From NCBI GenBank assembly GCA_002077045.2, contig KZ111146.1:1025757-1089756 (forward strand): 64,000 bases of DNA. The letters are read 5' to 3'. Made by a program: the position numbers and the translations under genes. The DNA comes from Rachicladosporium sp. CCFEE 5018. Its lineage: Eukaryota > Ascomycota > Dothideomycetes > Cladosporiales > Cladosporiaceae. Each line of letters opens with the position of its first letter. Within the stretch, counting starts at the first letter, position 1. Shown piece by piece: positions 21,572 to 32,836 of the stretch. A model generated the notes under the pieces. The model did not search any database. It had not been told where the DNA came from and saw only the letters and a program-made list of their open reading frames with translations.

Positions 21572-22724
21572 CTACTGCCCACGCCCTTCCGCGAACCTAA
21601 TCGCGCGCTGTCTACAGCGCTCCGTGCGCTCCACCAACGCCATGCGGCGAGTGACCCTGTACTGCATTCCTATGATTTGAATCGCTGTAGTATAGTCAGC
21701 CTCTGAAGCTCAAGTGTGCGCTGATTCTACAGCGGGACCACTTACAGTCGCCTGCAAAAACACCGGACTCGTGGCGTTCAAGGTCAGGAGTCCGCATTGT
21801 TTCCAGATGGCGATAGATGCCCAGCAATGCCGTTTCTTGAGTCGTCTCGTCGATCAGACGCTCTTGCTTACGCTGACTGAAGATGTCAGAGACGGCTTTC
21901 TCGAGTTTGTCCTGTTACCTGTGTCAACAAGTTTCAAGAATTGACGATGCATGGGTTGACTGACTATCCTGCTGATGGCGGCGCTCAGCACTTGCGCGTT
22001 GTCTTTGCATGATTGGTTCTGGCAGTCGCTCTTGCCTTGTGGGTCGGTAGACTGAAATCCCCACTGCGATCCGAACGCGCTGCCGGACTGGTCCTGTGCC
22101 AGCTTCGCAGTGATGCCGAGGCGTTCGTCGATGTCCTTGATGGAATTCTCTGTGTCTTTGACGCGGCTCTTCAGCCTGTCTATCTGGTCTGTCAACCACG
22201 GAGACTGCGGGATCTCGTACTGATAAGTGCCAGGCGAGTCCTTCGGCTTGATCGGAGATGCTGATCCTGACGAGTGGGCGGTGTCGTTGCTGCCGTTCCT
22301 CAGTTCAGCCATAGCTTCCAGCTGACGCACATCGCTGAACAAGCCCTCGAGCGAGCTGTTGCAGTTGTTGCACAGGCCTTCAATCTCCTCAATCTTCTTC
22401 TTAGTCTCGGCGAATCTAGCTGTGATGGCCGTGGCCACCTCGCGAGTCAACTCTTCGGCTTCAGAATGTCCTGCGGTGATCATCAGCTTTGAGACAGTCT
22501 CGGCGCGGGGGCATGCGCTTACCGATGATATGGCCATTCGCGTGGCCATTGGTCCAGGATTGATGATTCTCGGTCAACTGGCGCTTCAGAGCAGCTATTG
22601 CAGCGTCGCGGACAGCGTTCTGAGTGTCGATGGCGTTGATGCAAGCGCGGAGTGAGTAGACGTCGACTATCAGTAGTTTGATCTTCTCATGGTCTTGATG
22701 CGTGTCTTCAGAAGGCCCCGCCAT
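21572..22724 (-). CDS. Coiled-coil protein of unknown function, four exons (copy 2)
   Basis: Same exon plan as copy 1, shifted by 9684: 22724-22523, 22470-21965, 21911-21746 and 21684-21572, again 328 residues. Splice sites and length are conserved. Within exon 2, about 22 residue changes fall in roughly 80 residues (FAETKKKIEEIEGLCNNCNS in place of FAETTKKLEELEGLCGNFNR), while the remaining 90 residues of that exon differ at only about 4 positions. The clustering suggests a tract of different ancestry. Confidence 0.68.
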
Positions 22725-23616
22725 GTTTTTGCACAAGGATGCGTATTATGTTCCAGTGAGCTTTCGAAAGATCTCAATGTTGTGACCTTCCAGAAGCATC
22801 GCATGGCTCTGCTTGGCGACGTGATGAGGAAGGGACGATTAACGCAGTCGTACTTGCCGTGACTTGTGTAATCGCCTTTGCACGTTGAAGAACCAGATGC
22901 AATGCACTGCGGGGAAGACATGCTCATGTCTTCATTCAATTGCCCATCGTCTCACTTCCTTCTCCGCCATGGCAGCGCAGTGCACTGTCAAATTCGATTG
23001 CATCGATATGACTTTTGCAGCTGGACGTGTCTTGGAAGAACGAGATCAACTGCGCAGACGAGTGCATGGAGATGCTCTTGAGACTGAGCTGTCAATGGCC
23101 TGCATTTGTGAATGTTTTTCGTTCATCGCTGATCATGTTTCGCGAGCGCCCCAAGACTCTCGTAGCGCTGGCAAGTACCCGTGCATGGCCTGGGCGATGT
23201 CGTCCAAGTGTAGGCTGTACGGGACTATGCTCTGACTAGGGTACGTGCACACACCAGTCATCGGTGAATAGATCAGGCGCGACGGCAACAACGACCGCAA
23301 TGAAAGATTGTACCTCGAGTTCAACGATGATCATGTACGAGAGGGCGAACATAGTCCGGGAAGGGGATTCACTGGGTACGATAAGGTTACGCTCCGTACC
23401 GTCTCCGTCCCGGCCGGCATAGATCTACCTAATGTACGTCGACGTGACTGTGGAAGGGAAATTGAATAGCGCGCGCAGAGCATAGTGGATACAATTTCCT
23501 TTTCTCATATCTCTCACCATAGCGATGTCTTGCTACTAGACTGGACGGGATACATACCTTCTTCGACGACTGGTCCCCCACTCCCCCGCCGACAACCTAC
23601 CCCTTCTCTCGCCACG
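22725..23616. other. Divergent intergenic region (copy 2)
   Basis: Counterpart of 13041-13933. The stretch 22780-22870 is noticeably diverged from copy 1, with several clustered changes. No gene is supported. Confidence 0.5.
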
Positions 23617-26600
23617 ATGCCGGCACGCAAACGCGCTGCAGCGGAGGCCCAGCTCGACATACCCATGGAGCCGCAACTTGCGCCGGAACAAGAGTCGACA
23701 TTGACCAAGCTGCGCAACATGTGGGAGTTTGCCAGTCTTATGCAATATATTTTCCTCTTTGGCTCAGTAGTCAAGATCGACGAGGACTTCGACATCGAGG
23801 TATGTGCTTGGTGGCTGCATTGAGTGGTCCTGGGGGGCCCATCTAGCATGGGGATCACGCTGCAGCACTTGTACTGATAGATAGACGATGATAGGACCTC
23901 GAAATCGAATGTCTTTCGCCGGGACCGTCGGAGAAGTTGGCACACATCGGCCTTGCGCTCCTTAAATACGTTTCATCGCATCGAGGCCTCACGTGAGCAT
24001 ACACAATTTCTTGCTGGCGCAACATTCGTTACTGACCATTGACAGACCTGCAATATTCGATGAGTACACGCGCCGCCAGTTCCAGGCTAAAGCGCCAACG
24101 AGAAACCCCTTTGGAGAGGACGAAACACCTTCCAGCTTCAACACCTTTGACATCTACACCAAGATCCGCGTGCTACAACAGCTAAGCACATGGACCTTCG
24201 GAAATGCAGATCGGGTTCGTGGCCTCATGCCGGCAGACGAGGACCACTTGACATGGCGTATGGAGCCTCTTGGCTGGGACAAGGACGACCGCGCCTACTT
24301 CGTATTGGATGATAACAGACTATATCGTCGATCTGACGTCGCAGTCGCACCCTTGACACCTCCTCCTGAGCCGAAACCGAAACCGAAGCCAAAGAGTAAG
24401 AGCAAGAAGGCAATGAAGCCGAAAGCACGTGGGACACGGACGTCGAAGCGTCGAAAGGTCGAGGAGGACCCCGAGGACGAGGAAGCAGCGGATGAAGAGA
24501 TGGCCGATGCCGATGATGGCGCTCAGGACGATACTGTCATTACAGTCGTAGAGGCTACAAACGACGACGACGATTCTTGGAACCCGACTTATGGCTTCAC
24601 CAGCCAAACCTGGAGCTGCGTCGCCATTACGCTAGACGACTATCAAGACTTTCTCGCCACGATCTTCCGGTCCCGAGATCCCAATGAGAAGCAACTTCGC
24701 AAAGCCATTGAGGAGAAGGTCCTCCCTATTCTTGAGCAGCGTGCCGAGAAAATGCGACAGAAGGAGCTGAGAAAGCTGCGTGAGCTCGAGAATTTGCAGA
24801 AGATGGCCACTGCCAAGCGGTCGAGCAGACTGGCTGGCAAAGCGGAGAAGGAAAAGGAGGAGCAAGCTATCAGGGATGTCGAAGAGCAGAAGAGACGAGA
24901 GATCAGGATGGCAGAAGAAGAGCTAGAGAGGCAACGGCGGGTCGAGGAAGGACACGAGTCGCGGCGAATGACTCGAGAGCAGAGGCTGACAGAGCGAGAG
25001 GCCAAGCGCATACTGCACGAGCAGGAGCTTGCACGCCTTGAGTCGGAAACCTCGAGAGCTGCGTCTGCCTCGGTAGACCCGACAGGAGAGGGCGACGAAG
25101 CAAATGGGAAGCGACTGTCAGAACGACAGATGAAGACTCAGAAGGAGCTGCACAAGAAGGAGCTCGAAGCGATCGAAGAGCAGGAGAAGGACTGGTACTT
25201 CGACTGCGCAGTCTGCGGCATGCACGGCGAGAATCTCGATGACGGCACCCATAGCATGGCGTGCGAGAAGTGTGGTGTCTGGCAGCACAGCAAGTGCCAC
25301 AAATTCACGCCGAAGCAAGTCGAGAGTGATGACTTCCACTTTACGTGCGAGGCGTGCAAGAGACGCGCAGCCGATGCGAAGAAGCCGAAGATCCCCACTC
25401 TGAAGCTGGGCAAGAATCGCAGCAGTGGCAGCCCAGAGACGCCGAAAGGCGGTAGCAGGCCAAGCACCGCGACAAACGGGACCCCGGCGCCTGCAAAGCC
25501 CAGAGCTCCGCTACCGGAGCATGTGCAAAGACAATTGGACGGCCCAGTGTCTCACCCGTATCAGGCGCCGCCGGTTGGATACTACATGAACGGGCACGCT
25601 ACGCATCCTACATATCCTCAACCAGCATTGCCTCCGTATGCACTGCCGAGACCACCTTCTGCCGGTCAATACTACTCGGGTGGTGCAGCACCGCAAGTCA
25701 GACCGCCTTCAGCTCCATGGCAAGGCAGTCCATTGCCGCCACCAGGAAGACCCTCATCCTCCAGCATCACTGGCTCGTCTCCGGCGCCCAACGGCTATGC
25801 GCACTCTCCAGCACCAGCGCATCAACAGCAGCATCAGAGCATGCATCACAATGCCGTACAGCAAAGCGGTGGTCACCCTTCATATCAACCGCAGCCTTAT
25901 GCGTACGTACCACAAGCCGCTGCTGGCAGCAGCTACAGCATGAGCTCCTCGCCACCGCAACAGCATTCACACCCATATCAGCCCTATGGCGCTCAGCACC
26001 ACCAAGCCTATCGACCGCAACAGCCAGCGCCTGCGCGACCAGGTTCTGCTCAGCTCATGAATGGCTTCAAGTCGCCGACTAAGCGTGCAGCGCCACCCTC
26101 GCCTGCGGCACCTCAGCCACAGCAATCCCAGCAACCGCATCAATCGCCTCTCGCTCCAAGCCCGAAGACTTCCTTTCCCCCGCCGACCAACGGCTACACC
26201 CCGCAACCGAGTTACTCGCCAACGAAGTCCTCGCCTGCTGCACCACCGCGCTCCTCTCAGCCGCCTTTATCTTACGCCGCTGCACCGTCTTCCCACTTCA
26301 CACCCAGGCCAAGCGTACCGCAGCATTCCTCTCCTCTGCCTCCACATCCAATACCGCCACCATCTTCCGCAACTCCCGCTGCACTGCCTCCAGCTCCGCC
26401 TTCAGCCGCTGGCAATGAGGTAGCAGCAGACGGCATGTCTGGCCCGTGGCCTGAGAGCAGCAGGGCAATTCCGCTGAAGCACGATGCGGCCTCCTTGCCT
26501 GCGCCGTTGGGCGAGAGGGTTGTGAGTACGCCTGGCAACGGGCAAGGGAGTGAGATCGGGCCAGGGGGAGTGTTGCAAGGGACGCCGAAGCTGGAGCCGA

Positions 26601-26668
26601 GTCCCGCTGCATTTCCAAGATCAGAGGGAGGAGGTGAGATGGCAAGGCCCGTGAAGCGGGACGTCTGA
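23617..26668 (+). CDS. DDT-WHIM-PHD chromatin protein (copy 2)
   Basis: Exons 23617-23799, 23895-23992 and 24046-26668 give 967 residues with the same architecture as copy 1: DDT, WHIM, charged coiled coil, C4HC3 PHD finger, and a Pro/Gln-rich tail. All differences from copy 1 are substitutions. They include MPARKR for MPGRKR at the N-terminus, N for K and S for P in the acidic linker (EATNDDDDSWNP), and scattered changes in the disordered tail. The PHD cysteines and histidine are unchanged. Both versions look functional. Confidence 0.88.
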
Positions 26669-26890
26669 GCTGGACAAGCAACAGGGACGTTAGATCGAAC
26701 ATGTCATGCTATGGTGTGGAGTGAGTGGGATGGGAAACCACGATTGGATCCCAATATTGGGTAGACGCAACGCGCGGTACGTAGCACGGAGTAGCACAGC
26801 TGACACACAGTATACAGGTGTATAGTTTCGCGTCGGCGTGTCTTTGTGACTCGCTTCCGATTCCCCGCGATCAGTCTACTCAGTGCCCGC

Positions 26891-28145
26891 TCACCCTCTC
26901 TGCCGATCCCCAAACTCAGCAAACCTGCGAAAAGGCCTCTCACTATCCAACAATAAGCTAATCCTTGGCCACTGCGCCGGCCTCTCGTCCCTCTCCTCCT
27001 CCTCCGCCGCCCCAGTCAGCTTCCCCTTCACCCCATCTGGCCTTCCCATCAACCCCGCCCTACTCTCCACGTCCCTCGTTCTGCTCTCCGCGCCCCTCTT
27101 GCTCGGCTCTAGACCAGCCATCTCCATCCCCTCCCGCTGCAACAGCTCAGGCTTGATGTATTCCTGCACTGACGCCGTCGTGGCATCTGAGCGCTCTGCG
27201 CCCCAGGGGTGGGTGGAAGTGGGGTTTCGGCGGGTGCGGGTTAGGGAGCGAACGGAGGGGATGCAGACGGCTATTATGGCTACTGAGGGCTCGATGGTGG
27301 TCCAGATTGCTGCTTCGGTGAGGTGGTCTGGGGGGAGAGGTTAGTATGGATGGGAAACTTTGGACAAAGGACACGGAGGAGAGGGCGTACAGGTCGCGTC
27401 CATCAAGTGGTTCTGCAACTGTAGCATAGCCACTAGGCGCACAATGTCGAAGCAGAGGGTTATGGTGCCGAGGAGGAACATGGTGATCGCGCCAATTTTC
27501 AGCTTCCTCGTGAGGTCCAGGGTCAATACCTCCTTTATTGGCACGATAATAATGAGGAGGTCCGTGAGGATATTGGGAATCTGGATGCCGTAATAGAACT
27601 TTACGAGGTCGATGCATGACCCTGGCATGGCCGGATTCCAAAGCTTAGCGATGGGCTGGCAGAGCAACATTGCCGTAATTATGATTCCAATTCCCCAGGC
27701 GACGACGAGTGCCATGAGGATGTTGATTTGCCATTTGAAGGCTTTGGAGTGCGAGGCGAAAACACGGCGATATTGGCTGAGGATGCTGAGTTTGACGAAG
27801 GTGATGCAGGCGGGATAGAGGAAGGAGCCGGAGTATTGTGTCTGGACAAGATGTCAGTCAAGAGATGCAGCAGAGCGACTCGAGATGCCGACCTTCGCAA
27901 AGTTGACGAGCTGCTGTCTTGTCAAGGTGTCGACCGAGACCGTTCTGGAGGAGGATGATGCCACCAATGTCTATGCCGATTTTGCACAGAAGGGCCAGGT
28001 AAATGAACCAGTCTTCGGCGTAGGTCTCCATGAGTTGATAGCGCCGAGCGATATAGCGGAGTATGACTGCGACTATGGCAAAGGAGAGCGCGAGTATGGT
28101 TGCAGCAATGATTCCGCCGGTGTTGACATCGTCCTGGCTCGACAT
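26891..28145 (-). pseudogene. PTH11-like membrane protein with an 8-base frameshifting deletion (copy 2)
   Basis: Exons equivalent to copy 1 are 28145-27893 (253 instead of 261 bases), 27841-27391 and 27327-26891. Exon 1 lacks 8 bases near 27930, so GRHINTLTRQQLVNFAK becomes GRHLDKTAARQL and the frame ends early, before the third membrane segment. The deleted bases lie between short ACAC repeats, which suggests replication slippage. All other exons and splice sites remain intact, so the lesion is recent, or is a sequencing error. The second intron has almost no similarity to that of copy 1. Confidence 0.75.
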
Positions 28146-29311
28146 TCTGCTGTGTACGTTGGATTTCGCCACCTGGCTCCAAGATGTGTGCCACTCGTAA
28201 CGATGAGGTAGTAAGTTGGTGGCTGGACAGATGGATAATAGAGACTCGCGACTGCCCACAATGGACCGGCAGAGATGAGTAGAGCAGGTGCGACACAAAT
28301 GTATACCTACCACAGCCAGGCACCCCTACAACGAACATACCACATTATCAAATCCCCATCCGACACAAATTGCCCCGAAGTGCACATGCGAGGCGTGGCG
28401 ACCAGGCCTTTGATTGATGTGTCGTGCCAGCATGATCTACAACCATCAGCAACACTCACTCAAAGCCGCCTTCGAAGCAACGCCACCCAATGCAGCCGAA
28501 CATCCACGGCCAGGACGCCCATGCAATCGGTACGGCTTGGGTCGACACCAGCGAGATCACAAGGCAGAGTGACGCTTCCTGACAAGGCGATCATGAGGTT
28601 GCCAACCCGATGCCGTGGCTTCGGGGGCGCGGCATTGGTGTTACAGCTGCGGGCCGGGATCCTGATCTGAAGTCATCTCGCAGCCTGACACCTGCGGAGA
28701 TGCGCGTCGGGGAGGGAAGCCATGCGTTCGGCGCTCGAAGCGTTAGTGGGTTTGGGGAATGACAGGTTATGCGGGCGCCGCCTCTTCCGTGGGGCTCTGC
28801 AGCGTCGGGGCCGGAGAGGTCGGAATTGTTCGGTATCGAGGATGGGTGAAATGGGGATCGTACATCTGACGTCTCGAGTAGATTGGGGCTATGGCGGTAC
28901 AGCATCGCAGCTGATCGGATGCGCTTGATATTGTCCAATTTTTAAGGGGAGGCATTTGGGTCCTTTCCGATGCTGCAGTTGGAAGCACATCCGGTGGTGA
29001 GGTTCGATGGCTTTGCGGGCCGAGGTGCATCATGCAACACGCCGTTCCCAAGCCTCCTGCTTGGAAAGCACCAGTGGAGAGCCCTTTCAACTGCAGTGTG
29101 AGCACCTGTTCCAGTCGCGAGGTCTGGACTCGCATTGTCCACACACCATTGTCCGTTGCGTCACTGAAAGTATATGATCCGCCAAAAGGTGTACAGCCAG
29201 ATCTAGGTGAAGCCTATCGTACACACAAGGCCCGCTATTTCGCTCGCCAAAGTATTAGGTGTTGCAGCACTTGCCCTCATACCGTGGCCTCGAATATTAA
29301 ATGCTAATTGA
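28146..29311. other. Intergenic 1.2 kb (copy 2)
   Basis: Counterpart of 18481-19646, highly similar and without a convincing gene. Confidence 0.5.
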
Positions 29312-31176
29312 TCAATGCAGTCCGCTCTCGCCCGTTGCAGCCATGTGTGCCTGGCAAGCCGCGAGGATCCTGGCCTGGTCAGCCACTTCCTGTAGCTTGC
29401 CCAGCACCTTCCCGTTGCCAGCTACAAAGTCGTGAATCAAGTACTCAATCTCCGTTTCCTTGCAGAAGTCCCTGACTAATGCCTGCAACTTGCGGAGATT
29501 GTGTCTCGGCACACGTGGGAACAGATGGTGTACTGCCTGGAATTGCAAGCCACCGTGGATGAAGTCGAGCCATTGCGGGCAGGCGACGTCCATTGTCGTT
29601 CGGAGCTGGCGTTGTGCGAAGGACTCTGCTGGGCCGAGATCGGCTGTGCTGGTGCCCCAGTGCGAGAGGGTAATTTGGACGTGAAGTGGCATGGTGATCA
29701 GATGACTAGTGAGGAGGAAAATTGCGCGAGAGGTCCAGGTAGGGATCGAGCGCCAAAGGCAGACGTAGAAGAACATGAAGAAGTAGACCGAGATTCCAAC
29801 AATCTCTGTCGGTCGCGTCCACCACATCTTGCCCTTGGTTCGGGAGCGCGGCGATAGGAGATAGCCCCAGGACAGAATGTAGAGATTGAAGCGAGCGACA
29901 GCCATGATCGGGTAATAGGTGTACTTTTGGAACAGGACTGCCACACCGGCGAAGGCGTCCCAGGGAAAGACGAAGCCGCCATAGTATGTCGAGGTAATCG
30001 AGTCGAAGAACGAGGGCGAGGTCGCGAACAGAGGTACGTTTTGAATATCAGGGTCGTGCTCCTGTCCAATTGTCAGTCATGGTATAGCGAACAGATTGCC
30101 GATGAACATACTGGGCTATTCGTCACAAGGTGATGGACATTGTGACTGCTCTTCCACCATCCAATCGACAATCCGCAGCAGAAGTCTGCGATGAAGATTC
30201 CAATCATGGTATCCTTTGTGATGTCGGCAGTAATGCCACGATGGCCTGCATCGTGAGCAGTGAACATGATCTGATGCCAGAACAGTCCAAGAAAGCATGC
30301 CGAGAAGAAATACCATCCCTTGTTCAGTAAAGTGACAAAGACGATGAAGAGCGCAGTGTATCGGAGCATCTCCTTGCCATACTCGATCGGACGCAAATCA
30401 TAGTAACCCTCGTTTCGTACGCGCTCGTGAAGCGCCTGGAACTTGACCGCGATGTCGCGCTGTGTCGCAGCATCGAGCGATGGGTACTTGTCGAGATCTG
30501 CGTCGATGTTGTGTTGTATGCTGTTGGCGATGTATGTCTCTTTCGAGCTCAATCCATCCTGCGCAGCCTTCGTGAAGGCGGCATCTTCGATGGATGAGAA
30601 GCCGACGCTCTGAGGTTTAGGCGACCCATTGAGCAATCGCTGTCGCATTTGTGCATCTTCAAGCCCCTCCACGCTACTATCGCTGCTGTCTTCGGAGACG
30701 TAAGCACTGTCGTAGCCCGTGGTCGAGGCCGAATCGAGCTTGTGCAGAGCAGCCAATCCGGCTGCAGCGGCATCCTGCTCCTCCTGCGAGCGAAACACGC
30801 CACCTTGAATTGGAGGTGTGAAGTTCTCCCATTGACCGCTGATCTTGCCTATGCGGTAGGCATGCATAGTCTTGATGGTGCGAATGGAATGCGATCTGAG
30901 TAATCGGACATAACGGTCAGCAGCTGACAAATTGACATCCGCAGGGTTCCGCGGAGTACATTATAGATTTGGGGGCGGGGGATGGAGGGTGACTTGCATG
31001 TTCATCTCATCTGTCGCATCTCTACCGATCATATGTTGGAACACAAGGCTTCCGCCTGGATGTTTATCGGCCCAGGTGTTCAGTCGCAGTACATCGCCCT
31101 GGAAGACCACCAGCGTGTTTCCGGCGGCGATGAGGCTTTCCACCTCGCCTCGGCTGAGAACCTGATCAACTCCCAT
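29312..31176 (-). CDS. Delta-8 sphingolipid desaturase with N-terminal cytochrome b5
   Basis: Three exons on the minus strand: 31176-30998, 30895-30112 and 30061-29312, giving 570 residues. The N-terminal cytochrome b5 domain has the heme motif HPGG (WADKHPGGSLVFQHMIGRDATDE). A linker of about 130 residues precedes the membrane desaturase core, which has the three His boxes HDAGH, HNVHH and QAVHH. Gln in the third box marks front-end desaturases. Known fungal relatives introduce the 8(E) double bond into ceramide long-chain bases in the ER, on the way to glucosylceramide. Intron 1 appears to be GC-AG (donor GCAAGT at 30997). That choice restores the conserved segment ISHSIRTIKTMHAYRIG; a GT donor 4 bases further in would lose it. 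Intron 2 is GT-AG, 50 bases. Confidence 0.9.
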
Positions 31177-32836
31177 GGCTGCAGCTGCTTGTCTTCTGCT
31201 GCGTCCTGAACACAACGACGAGGTCGATGGTATTGCGTGTAAGGAAAGGAACGTGGAGCACGGCAAAGAGGCTGTCGACTGCGCCGCCTGGAGCCCACTC
31301 CAGGCTTTCTGTGAGAGCGGCGGCCACCTTCTGCTTCCAGGTGCTCTCGCGGCCGGCCCACTAGCCTGGATCTCAACGTGTGTACTCGCTTAAACCTGGG
31401 CACTTTCTCTCCTTTACCGGGGGAAAGAGAGGGCAGTGACACAATTTTGTGGCGATGCTCAATAAACATTGGATCACCACTTATTATTCCTTTACCTTTT
31501 CACCTATCACTGACAGCGCAAACCGCAACACCGGAGTCGCACTCCATTGCTAGCATGACGTCGGAACGCTGTCCGCAGCGACACATGCCACACAAGCGTC
31601 AACGTGCTCGCTGGACCCTGCGATTCCAGACCCCTTTCTCGTGGCCAACGCGCAAGCACGAGGGCTCAGGAAATGCGGGAAAGCCGCCGCCACTGCTGCG
31701 AGAACGTTTTAGCCTGTCGACAGCTGGCGAAATTCGCAGAGGCACGGACTTCTACTCCGGCTCCCGACACTTAGATCGGGCCTACTTCGCCATTCGATCT
31801 GGATGACACGGGAAAATTCACGCAATATTTGTTCACACGAGCATGCGGACAGGTCTGTTCTGCTGCTATATCACACAGGTCGAGTCTCCGGAAATCGCGA
31901 ATCATTGTCGAGTTGGATACCCTTTGAGGTCCACAATCTCCTTCCGGATCCACTCGCCGGGGATGTCTAGAGTGACATTGCCAAGCCGCCTCCTGCATCT
32001 CCGCTCGTACGGGGAGAGCTGAGCGATTCAAGCTACTGTAGACGAGAGCTGCCACCATCGCGCCCCGCCCTTGTAGGCTATGCTACAGTACCGGTTTGCA
32101 GCGCTAGGCTGATTTCGGTTGACTGCTTCCAGTGCAGCCGTTCAGTGGCTCACGGTAGGTGAATCTCTATCGTCTTTGTGCGTGCCAAGTGCAGGGGAAT
32201 AGTCACTACTGTGTTCAATCAATTGGTCAAGTATTGCTGATCATTCCTATTCTTCCTATCTCGTACATTTGCTTGATTCCGGACTGCACTCCGTTCACTG
32301 CAGCAAAAGTGGTGTGCAACGCAGCAAGCTCAGAGGTGCAGAGATCTCGAGATCTAGACTCCATTTAGATGACGTCAAAAACACGTGGTTACGGGAAGCG
32401 GACCGCACCTGTGGTAGATTAAAGCCATTAAGTTTAGACCCTGGCTCAAGCCAAAGTTCACTATTACCATTGCCACACATACTCTACAGCCGCAGTGTCG
32501 TGACCTAGTCTTGGGAGATGAAGACACTAAAGCGCCAGCTGGAAGTACAAATCGTCCAGGCGTGCACATCGAACGAAAGAGTGGCAGAGCGACAGGTTCA
32601 TTGTGCAATTGCAGCGCCTCTGATCTATCAAGGGATCCTCATGTTGAAGAACGAGGATATCTACCTCCCACCCTTCTTGGTTGAATCAACTCCCGGACGC
32701 CATGCGATGCTTTTCCTCGAGCCTTCCCAGCTCAAGCCCTGCCGTTGAAGACAGTCTAGGGTCCCATGGTATCATGCATTATCGTCTACGCCTGTGTTGA
32801 AAACCCGTCATCCACCATCCTCCCTCGAGAACGCAT
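31177..32836. other. Long intergenic region (1.7 kb)
   Basis: The 5' flank of the desaturase and 3' flank of SAH hydrolase. Plus-strand frames at 31378-31806 (142 codons, basic) and 32518-32748 (76 codons) have no recognisable domain and poor start context, so neither is called. Confidence 0.45.

Larger units (their letters stand above)
19909..29473. repeat. Copy 2 of the 9.6-kb duplicated block
   Basis: Corresponds to 10230-19808. The offset falls from 9679 at the left to 9665 at the right, the net effect of several small indels. It begins inside the ferroportin-like gene immediately after the gap and continues without a break into unique sequence at 29474. Confidence 0.93.

Noticed and set aside
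10230..29473. Interpretation as a true tandem segmental duplication of five genes
   Set aside because: Both inner edges coincide with the 100-N gap, and each copy truncates the gene that the other completes. Overlapping contig ends explain this more simply.
31378..31806. 142-codon plus-strand frame in the long intergenic region
   Set aside because: Composition is generic and basic, with no motif and no supporting splice or context signal.
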